Below, piece by piece: positions 1-4,894 of a DNA stretch of 5,373 bases; positions within the stretch are counted from its first letter, which is position 1; each line of letters opens with the position of its first letter. The translations under genes were made by a program, and so were the position numbers. Under the pieces are notes generated by a model that worked only from the letters and a program-made list of their open reading frames with translations, did no database searches and was not told where the DNA came from. The stretch is from Burkholderia gladioli (lineage in GTDB: Bacteria; Pseudomonadota; Gammaproteobacteria; Burkholderiales; Burkholderiaceae): NCBI GenBank assembly GCA_009914575.1, contig WNEB01000127.1, forward strand, positions 1 to 5,373. The letters are read 5' to 3'.

Positions 1-150
1 GACATGGCGATGCGCTGGGCGGCCACCGGTTTCCTGGAAGCGGAGAAGCGCTTCCGCAAGCTCGGTGGTGCCAACGACCTCTGGATCCTCGCCGTCGCCC
101 TGCATCGATCACTCGAAAAACGCGTTGACCATGATCGGAAGTCTGCCTAA
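1..150 (+). CDS. C-terminal fragment of a transposase, probably IS256/Mutator family
   Basis: The frame is open from the first base and ends at TAA (148-150), giving 49 residues of a protein whose start lies outside the window. The motif RWAATGFLEAEKRFRKLGG followed by NDLWILAVAL resembles the extreme C-terminus of Mutator-type transposases, where a Trp/Ala-rich helix with EK.FR(R/K) is followed by a short L..L..AL helix. None of the DDE catalytic residues fall in this fragment, so the family rests on tail similarity recalled from memory. It reads convergently into the glycosyltransferase that the element interrupts. Another transposase family with a similar tail is the main alternative. Confidence 0.55.
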   Translation, partial: DMAMRWAATGFLEAEKRFRKLGGANDLWILAVALHRSLEKRVDHDRKSA

Positions 151-198
151 TCTATGAAACCCCGCCGTCCCAACCTTCAACTACGAATGGGACACCGC
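1..198 (+). mobile_element. Right end of an insertion sequence, probably IS256/Mutator family (left part outside window)
   Basis: This stretch holds the last 49 codons of a transposase plus about 48 bp of terminal non-coding DNA. The right boundary is inferred: reading the opposite strand, the glycosyltransferase is recognisable up to its WPEPFG motif (codon for G at 199-201) and then turns into unrelated sequence with a stop at 181-183. The end therefore lies about 190-199. The terminal segment contains an inverted pair, GTCCCA (167-172) and TGGGAC (188-193), 15 nt apart. The left inverted repeat and the target duplication lie outside the window, so neither family nor exact edge is proven. 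Confidence 0.6.
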
Positions 199-945
199 CC
201 CGAACGGCTCCGGCCAGTCGATCGGGAACAGCAACGCATGCGCGCCCGACAGGAATTCGGCCTTCTGGTCGTCGGCGATCTCGCCGATGTAGTCGACGTG
301 CGGCAGCGCGAACAGCGGCTTGATCTTGCGCTCAAAATATTCCTCGTCGGCCGCATCGACCTTGGCGGCGATGCGGATCGCGCGATCGACGCGCTTCTCG
401 GGCGAGATGCGGTCGAGGAACGCCAGGTAGCGCGGCTCGACCGGCTGCGGCGTGTAGAGCGTGTCGGGCAGCCCGTGCAGCACGGTGCCGAGCCAGTTCG
501 CGCGCGGCAGCGGCTGGCGCTGCGCGTTCGAGATCGACGCCACGGGTGCGGTATCGAACAGGTCGAAGATCGGCTGCTGTTCGAGCAGGTCGAGACGGTC
601 GTGCAAGGTGGTCAGGAACGGCGTGGGCTGCCGCTTGAACACCGAGAACGAGTAGTAATCCATGTGGAAATGCAGCACGTCGAACTCGGTCGCGCGGCGC
701 GCCACGCGCTCCATCAGCAGCATGTGCGGGGCGACGCGGTCGCGAATCGATACGTCGAGCCGCATGGCGCGCGGCCACACGGCGTCGAGCTTCGCGCTGG
801 TTCGCGAATCCCCGCTCGCGAACAGCGTGACGTCGTGCCCGAGTTCCACCAGCGCCTCGGTGATGTAGGACACGACGTGCTCGGTGCCGCCATAGAGCTT
901 CGGCGGCACGGATTCTGTCAAAGGCGCGATCTGAGCAATCTTCAT
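181..945 (-). pseudogene. GT4-family glycosyltransferase, 3' end removed by IS insertion
   Basis: The remaining 254 residues are a GT-B-fold retaining glycosyltransferase of family GT4, which moves a sugar from a nucleotide donor to an acceptor in the cytoplasm; the substrate cannot be told. The N-terminal Rossmann domain begins MKIAQIAPLTESVPP with the YGGTE loop at 18-22, then HFHMDYYSF (92-100) and VLHGLP (155-160). The donor-binding domain starts at RISPEK (179-184) and breaks off at WPEPFG (244-249). Intact relatives run on for roughly 100 residues. E246 is the first Glu of the EX7E motif, and the second is lost. The last five residues and the stop come from the IS end. About 10 residues also appear to be missing at 193-194, and two Gly positions conserved in relatives as I recall them are Asp (D116 in TLHDRLDL, D178 in FLDRISPEK). 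The start at 945 is preferred over an in-frame ATG at 987 because family members begin MKIAQ and a GGAG lies 9 nt upstream. Almost certainly non-functional. Confidence 0.85.
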
Positions 946-954
946 CGTTGTGTT

Positions 955-958
955 CTCC
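955..958 (-). promoter_or_regulatory. Shine-Dalgarno site of the glycosyltransferase
   Basis: GGAG on the minus strand lies 9 nt before the ATG at 945-943. It favours this start over the in-frame ATG 42 nt further upstream. Confidence 0.6.
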
Positions 959-1127
959 AGGAACGCCCGCCGACCGCGGCGCGACAAACCTGCCGCCTGC
1001 CACGCGCCGGCATTCCGCCATTATTCGCGATCGCCGCCCGCCTGGCACCCGGATTGCATTTTCTGGGCGTTGTTACAGCACGGATACATTCGGAAGCGGT
1101 CCGATTTACCGCCTCGCGGCAACCGGT

Positions 1128-1145
1128 GTGCAACCCGATTTGCAC
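1128..1145. repeat. Perfect 6-bp inverted repeat, possible operator or weak terminator stem
   Basis: GTGCAA (1128-1133) and TTGCAC (1140-1145) are perfect inverted copies separated by 6 nt. The repeat lies 14 bp past the ATPase stop codon and upstream of the glycosyltransferase. No T-run follows on either strand, so an intrinsic terminator is not supported. The dyad would suit a dimeric regulator, but a 6-bp match can arise by chance. Confidence 0.3.
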
Positions 1146-1158
1146 GTCACGGCAAGGC

Positions 1159-2356
1159 TCAGCGCGACGGCCATTTCCAGGCCGGCCGCTCGGGGCCGTC
1201 TTCGTCGAGACGCGTTTCGCCGAGCCGCTTGTCGAGCACCAGCGACAGGCTGCCGGCCTCGCGCTCGAGCGTCGCGATCAGCCGCGCGGCGTGCGACACG
1301 ACGATCACCTGCGAGTGCGCGGACGCCCGCGCGATCAGCCGCCCGAGCGCCGGCAGCAAGTCCGGATGCAGGCTCGTTTTCGGCTCGTTCAGCACCAGCA
1401 GGGCCGGCTGGCGCGGCGTCAGCAGCGCGGTCGCGAGTAGCAGGTAGCGCAGCGTGCCGTCCGACAGTTCGGCCGCGCCGAGCGGGCGCAGCAGCCCGGG
1501 CTGCTGCATCGTCACCTCGAAGCGCCCGCGCCGGCCGAGGTTGTCGACCGCCACGCGCGCGCCCGGGAACGCATCGTCGATGCTGGCCTCCAGCGCGTCG
1601 CCTTCGCCGATCTCGACGATCGTCTGCAGCGCCGCCGCCACATCGGCGCCGTCGTCGGCCAGCACCGGCGTGTGCGTGCCGATCCAGGTCTGGCGGGCCG
1701 GCGCGCCGGCGTCGGTGCGGAAATGGTCGTAGAACCGCCACGAGCGGATCCGCTCGCGCAGCGCAATCATCTCGGGCGCGCCGGCCGGATCGACGAATTC
1801 GGTCAGCATGCTGTCGAACGAGGCGACCGGCTGCGGCACGCTGCGCCATTCGCCGGCGGTCGTGCGCGTGCGCAGATGCGCGCCCTGCCGGCCCACCAGC
1901 AGCGTCGAAGGCCGCAGCAGCGGGCCGCTACAGACGCATTCGCGCTTGATTATCGGATCGAGGCCGAACTGCGTGCCGGAATCGGTCGGCAGGCCGACGT
2001 CGATCGCATAGCCGATCCTCGCACGTGAAGCCGAGCTTCAGCGACACACGGCTTGAGCGCGTCGTGCCCTGCACCGGCATCTCGCCCGCCTGCATCGCGC
2101 GCGAGAAGCGCTCGGGGCCGGCCCATAGCGTGGAGGCCAGCCCGCCCTCGCGCGCCAGCGACGGAATCGCGCGGCCCTGCGCCGTATCGGCCAGCAGCCG
2201 CAGCGCGCGATACACGCTCGATTTGCCGCTGCCGTTCGGCCCGGTCACGACGTTGAGTCCGGCCAGCGGCACGATGAAATCGCGCAGCGAGCGGTAGTTC
2301 TCGACCGCCATGGCCGTCAGCGGCGGCAAGGCGGAACCGGCGGTGGAATCGGACAT
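1159..2356 (-). pseudogene. AAA family ATPase (RecF/SMC-like, AAA_21 type), frameshifted
   Basis: Two adjacent frames together encode a full-length P-loop ATPase of about 399 residues, of the single-polypeptide ABC-like kind found beside nucleases or alone. Frame one runs from ATG 2356: MAVENYRSLRDFIVPL (from residue 16), then Walker A GPNGSGKS at 39-46, and on to D114. Frame two resumes at GYAIDVGLP (2013 downwards) and carries the signature-like ELSDGTLRYLL, Walker B ALLVLNEP, SLHPDLLP and the switch histidine in VIVVSHAARL, ending at TGA 1161-1159. Relatives, as I recall them, read DFGYAID here, so two bases seem to be lost at 2014/2015. In addition the usual NEPETSLHP is NEPKTSLHP, with Lys encoded at 1378-1380. 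Without repair the product stops soon after 1928 and lacks Walker B. The start is 16 bp after the mscS stop with GGAAG 9 nt upstream, so the two are probably co-transcribed. Its cellular role is unknown. Confidence 0.85.
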
Positions 2357-2365
2357 GGCGGTGGG

Positions 2366-2370
2366 CTTCC
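2366..2370 (-). promoter_or_regulatory. Shine-Dalgarno site of the AAA ATPase
   Basis: GGAAG on the minus strand stands 9 nt before the ATG at 2356, inside the 16-bp gap after the mscS stop. It supports translation of the ATPase from a shared mRNA. Confidence 0.5.
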
Positions 2371-2372
2371 GC

Positions 2373-3551
2373 TCAGCGCAGCGGCGCTTCGGCCGCGACC
2401 GGATCGGCCGCCGTGTTGGCCGCGGTGCTGGAGGCCGGATCGTGCGGCAGCCACGACAGCAAGTCGGGCGCGCGCCCCTCGCCCGGCGTGGCCAGTTCCA
2501 TGCGCCCGCGCGGCAGGCTGTCCGGGTAATGCGCCTGCAGGAACGCGATCAGCCCTTCGCGCACGCGGCAGCGCAAGTCCCACGACAGCGACGAATCGAT
2601 CGAGCTGACCAGCGCGCGCAACTGGATCGAGCGCTCGGTCGCATCGGTCACCTGCAGCACCTGCACGCGGCCGTCCCACTCGGGCGCCGACGCGACGATC
2701 CGCGACAACTCCGCGCGCAGCGGTTCGAGCGGCGTGCGGTAATCGACGAACAGAAACACCGTGCCGATGATCTCGGCGCTATTGCGGGTCCAGTTCTGGA
2801 ACGGATTCTCGATGAACCATTGCAGCGGCACGACGAGCCGGCGCTGATCCCAGAGCCGCACCGATACATAGGTGCCGGTGATTTCCTCAATCCGGCCCCA
2901 TTCGCCCTGAATCACGACCACGTCGTCGAGCCGGATCGGCTGCGAGATGCCGATCTGCAACCCCGCGATCAGGTTGCCGAGCACCGGCCGCGCGGCGATA
3001 CCGGCCACCAGCCCGGCCACGCCGGCCGAGGCCAGCAGGCTCGCGCCGATCTGCCGCACGTTCGGGAAGGTCATCAGCGCGGCGCCGGTGCCGACGATCA
3101 CCACCACCACCATCGCCGAGCGCGCCAGCACGCGCGCCTGGGTGTGAATGCGGCGCGCGGCGAGATTGTCGGGCCGGTCGACCGGATTGGCCTGCACGAT
3201 CGCCTCGCCCACCGCCGCCGCGAGCCGCATCAGCAGCCAGGTCAGCGCGATGATCAGCCCGACGGCCGACAGCGTGCGCAGGCCGCCCGCGTGCGAGAGT
3301 TCGTCGGCGACTTGCAGGGACAGGAATTCGAGCGCGAGGAACGACAGCACGGCGAGCGCCGGCCGGTCGATGTAGCGCACGATGACGCTCATGAACGGAT
3401 ACGGGCGCGCGAGCGGAATCAGGATCCGCGCGCCGAGCCGGTGGATGCCGGCCACGAGCGCCAGCAGGAGAACGGCAACGAGCAGCGTGCCGAGCCAGGT
3501 ATGGAGCGGCGCATCGGCGATGGCCGCGAGTTGATCGATAGGGATCGTCAT
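2373..3551 (-). CDS. MscS-family mechanosensitive ion channel
   Basis: This 392-residue inner-membrane protein should form a channel that opens under membrane tension and releases solutes on hypo-osmotic shock. Hydrophobic segments lie near residues 19-36, 63-80, 91-110 and 145-162. The pore helix follows at about 168-202, a Gly/Ala-rich stretch (GASLLASAGVAGLVAGIAA) leading to PVLGNLIAGLQIG. The cytoplasmic MscS beta domain comes next, with QPIRLDDVVVIQGEWGRIEE, then WDQRRLVVPL and NPFQNWTR. A C-terminal alpha/beta domain and an Ala-rich tail end the protein. It has more membrane segments than E. coli MscS (three), as in YnaI-type channels. The ATG at 3551 is chosen because the 28 residues before it (from 3635) are Pro/Arg-rich and lack any membrane character. 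No strong Shine-Dalgarno precedes either start. The frame is intact. It is followed 16 bp later by the ATPase gene; the upstream neighbour is the Rap1a-like gene, 155 bp away. Confidence 0.92.
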   Translation of the reverse strand: MTIPIDQLAAIADAPLHTWLGTLLVAVLLLALVAGIHRLGARILIPLARPYPFMSVIVRYIDRPALAVLSFLALEFLSLQVADELSHAGGLRTLSAVGLIIALTWLLMRLAAAVGEAIVQANPVDRPDNLAARRIHTQARVLARSAMVVVVIVGTGAALMTFPNVRQIGASLLASAGVAGLVAGIAARPVLGNLIAGLQIGISQPIRLDDVVVIQGEWGRIEEITGTYVSVRLWDQRRLVVPLQWFIENPFQNWTRNSAEIIGTVFLFVDYRTPLEPLRAELSRIVASAPEWDGRVQVLQVTDATERSIQLRALVSSIDSSLSWDLRCRVREGLIAFLQAHYPDSLPRGRMELATPGEGRAPDLLSWLPHDPASSTAANTAADPVAAEAPLR

Positions 3552-3706
3552 CGCGCGGTGTTTCGTCGTCGGGGCGGGACCAGGAACGCGGTGCCCGCTA
3601 CAGGTGGTTCGGGGCGCGGCCGGGCGAATCGCCACGGTGCGCCGGGAAGGCCGGCCGAAGCCGGCAACGCTGTTTCAGGCGCGGGCGGGCCCGCCCGCGA
3701 ATCAGA
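3552..3706. other. Intergenic region between the Rap1a-like gene and mscS
   Basis: These 155 bp are very GC-rich. They contain the 20-bp palindrome at 3680-3699 and further short GCCGGC-type dyads near 3650-3665. No convincing -35/-10 pair for mscS is visible, so either its promoter is atypical or the channel gene is read through from the ankyrin/Rap1a transcript. Confidence 0.5.
3680..3699. terminator. Perfect 20-bp GC palindrome just after the Rap1a-like gene, possible terminator hairpin
   Basis: CGCGGGCGGGCCCGCCCGCG is its own reverse complement across all 20 bases. It lies 7 bp past the TGA (3709-3707) of the Rap1a-like gene. As RNA it could fold into a very stable stem. No U-tract follows on the minus strand, so it is not a textbook intrinsic terminator. 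It may instead pause polymerase, protect the 3' end of the mRNA or assist Rho-dependent termination. Confidence 0.45.
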
Positions 3707-4063
3707 TCAATTGCCGTTGCGGCACGGAAACGCCTTGCCGAGCCCGAGCGAGACGGTCGTGCTCGCGTTGTAGTCGACGATCTTCGGGTTCTCGGCGACG
3801 TACTTGCGGATCGCGTCCGTCATCTGCTGCGCCTTGATGTCGGGCGGCAGGCAGAAATACTGGCCGACGCGCGGCCCGGTGGCGCCGCCGATCGCGTCGA
3901 TCGTGTTGTAGACGCCGTCCGCGGCGCCCTCGATATACGCACCGCACGATGCGCGCGATTTCACGTCGGTCTTCGCACAGAGCTTGTCGAGATCACCGAC
4001 CGTGAAGACGTGCGCGAAAAGCGGCGCGACGAACACGGCGGCAAAAAACAGCGCCCGCAACAT
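3707..4063 (-). CDS. Small exported Rap1a/Tai-like protein
   Basis: The 118-residue product starts with a signal peptide (MLRALFFAAVFVAPLFA, residues 1-17), so it should be periplasmic. The mature part fits the Rap1a/Tai fold: L..LC at 25-29, C40 in ASCGAYIEGAADGV, CLPP at 71-74, the helix QQMTDAIRKYVAENP at 79-93, and the closing S..LGLGKAFPC ending at C114. Four cysteines (29, 40, 71, 114) suggest two disulfides. Rap1a of Serratia is a type VI secretion immunity protein that neutralises a peptidoglycan-cleaving effector, but many members of this family have no known partner, and no effector gene is present here. AAGGAA lies 6 nt before the ATG, and the start is only 15 bp after the ankyrin gene's stop, so the two are very likely one operon. 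Family assignment is fairly firm; an immunity role is inference. Confidence 0.82.
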   Translation of the reverse strand: MLRALFFAAVFVAPLFAHVFTVGDLDKLCAKTDVKSRASCGAYIEGAADGVYNTIDAIGGATGPRVGQYFCLPPDIKAQQMTDAIRKYVAENPKIVDYNASTTVSLGLGKAFPCRNGN

Positions 4064-4069
4064 TGGATG

Positions 4070-4075
4070 TTCCTT
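4070..4075 (-). promoter_or_regulatory. Shine-Dalgarno site of the Rap1a-like gene
   Basis: AAGGAA on the minus strand is 6 nt before the ATG at 4063, in the 15-bp gap after the ankyrin stop codon. It fixes the start and indicates independent translation within a shared mRNA. Confidence 0.65.
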
Positions 4076-4078
4076 ATG

Positions 4079-4879
4079 TCAGGTCGGCGGCGTCAGGCCG
4101 GCACGACGAAAGCGGCGCGGCAAGCGCCGCGCCCAAAACCGCCATTTTGCACTGTTTTGGCCACCAGCCCCATTCCCGTTCGCGGGCTGGGCGTCGCCGA
4201 GGCGCGTGGTGCGCTTCGAGAGGATCGCGACCGCATCCGGCGCCTGATAGTGCTTGGCGAATTCCAGCGCGGTGACGCCGAGCTGGTTCTTGATGGCCGG
4301 ATCGGCACCCTGGTCGAGCAGCAGCGTGACGGTCGTGTCGTGGTTGCCGCGCGCGGCCATCATCAGCGGCGTGGTGCCGTTCGGCGAGCCGGCGTCGATG
4401 TAGGCCGACTTGTCGATCAGATAGCGCACCACGTCGTCGTGGCCGTTGGTGGCGGCGTAATGCAGCGGCGACCAGCCCTTCTTGCTGACTTCCGCGCCCT
4501 TGTCGATCAGCAGCTTGACGAGCGGCAGATCGCCGTTGAGCGAGGCCATCATCAGCGCGTTCTCGCCGGCCGGATCGGTTTTCTCGAGATCGACGTTCGG
4601 CGCCGACGCGAGCGCCTCGGCCACCTTGTCGGACTTTTCGCGCGCGGCGATCACGAGCAGCGGGGTGCCCTTGTCGTCGGTCAGGTTCGGATCGAGGCCG
4701 TGCTTCAGTTGCTTGGCGATGTCGTCGATGTCGTCGAACTTGACGGCCTTGACGATCGCGTCGCGCGATTCGGCGTGCGCGAGCGGCGCGGCGAGGCCGG
4801 CTGCGAGGCCGGCGGCAAGGACGAGCGCGCGCAGCGCGGCGCCCGGGCGAGACATGGGCGGACCGTTCATCGGTTCCAT
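4079..4879 (-). CDS. Exported ankyrin-repeat protein
   Basis: The 266-residue product has a signal peptide (Arg at 11 and 17, an Ala/Leu-rich core at 18-34, likely cleavage after AHA at 36), so it should act in the periplasm. Six ankyrin-type repeats follow, about 41-69, 71-104, 105-134, 135-167, 168-200 and 201-223. The clearest are GWSPLHYAATNGHDDVVRYL and GTTPLMMAARGNHDTTVTLL, with the TPL..AA and G..VV..LL consensus. Ankyrin repeats bind other proteins; the partner is unknown. The tail after 224 is Gly/Asn-rich, then Trp/Arg-rich (AKWRFWARRLPRRFRRAG), and overlaps two inverted repeats, so it may not be ancestral. AGGAG 8 nt upstream supports the ATG at 4879; M9 is an alternative. It is the first gene of a pair with the Rap1a-like gene. 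An IS5-type element starts 15 bp before the start codon, leaving little more than the ribosome-binding site. Confidence 0.88.
   Translation of the reverse strand: MEPMNGPPMSRPGAALRALVLAAGLAAGLAAPLAHAESRDAIVKAVKFDDIDDIAKQLKHGLDPNLTDDKGTPLLVIAAREKSDKVAEALASAPNVDLEKTDPAGENALMMASLNGDLPLVKLLIDKGAEVSKKGWSPLHYAATNGHDDVVRYLIDKSAYIDAGSPNGTTPLMMAARGNHDTTVTLLLDQGADPAIKNQLGVTALEFAKHYQAPDAVAILSKRTTRLGDAQPANGNGAGGQNSAKWRFWARRLPRRFRRAGLTPPT
4114..4133. repeat. 8-bp stem, 4-nt loop hairpin in the end of the ankyrin gene
   Basis: GGCGCGGC (4114-4121) and GCCGCGCC (4126-4133) are perfect inverted copies around a 4-nt loop. The structure looks like a terminator stem but lies inside the ankyrin reading frame, about 50 bp before the Rap1a-like start codon, with no U-tract. 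It could attenuate read-through from one gene to the next. Confidence 0.45.
4133..4160. repeat. 7-bp inverted repeat in an AT-rich patch at the ankyrin 3' end
   Basis: CCAAAAC (4133-4139) and GTTTTGG (4154-4160) are inverted copies, 14 nt apart, in a locally AT-rich stretch unlike the surrounding GC-rich coding DNA. It abuts the hairpin at 4114-4133. Codons here (AGT, GCA, AAA, TTT) are atypical for the rest of the gene. Confidence 0.35.
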
Positions 4880-4887
4880 ATTGTTGG

Positions 4888-4892
4888 CTCCT
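4888..4892 (-). promoter_or_regulatory. Shine-Dalgarno site of the ankyrin gene, two bases from the IS end
   Basis: AGGAG on the minus strand lies 8 nt before the ATG at 4879, which decides this start. The IS5-type left end begins at 4895, so this is almost the only native upstream sequence left. It overlaps the 4 bp at 4891-4894 that may be the target duplication. Confidence 0.65.
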
Positions 4893-4894
4893 AC

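Larger units (their letters stand above)
946..1158. other. Intergenic gap between ATPase and glycosyltransferase
   Basis: This 213-bp stretch has no credible gene. It must hold the glycosyltransferase promoter and any terminator of the MscS/ATPase pair. The only structure seen is an inverted repeat at 1128-1145. Read on the minus strand, a TTGCAC box with GGTAAA 17 nt downstream could be a weak sigma-70 promoter, but the -10 match is poor and I do not call it. Confidence 0.6.

Noticed and set aside
946..987. Longer N-terminus for the glycosyltransferase from the ATG at 987
   Set aside because: The added MSRRGRRAFLENTT is not family-like, and a GGAG precedes the internal ATG at 945.
154..1440. 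Long open frame of 428 codons on the plus strand
   Set aside because: Arg/Val/Gln-rich composition without domains, antisense to the glycosyltransferase and ATPase; typical shadow frame in GC-rich DNA.
3098..3116. CACCAC-type triplet run as a microsatellite
   Set aside because: It simply encodes the Val-rich MVVVVIV segment of the fourth membrane helix of the channel.
3552..3635. Longer N-terminus for the MscS channel from 3635
   Set aside because: The extra 28 residues are Pro/Arg-rich with no signal or membrane character and reach into the intergenic region.
2310..3773. Long open frame of 487 codons on the plus strand with a His-rich run
   Set aside because: It mirrors the well-supported MscS gene. 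The His run is the complement of repeated GTG/GTC Val codons in a membrane helix.
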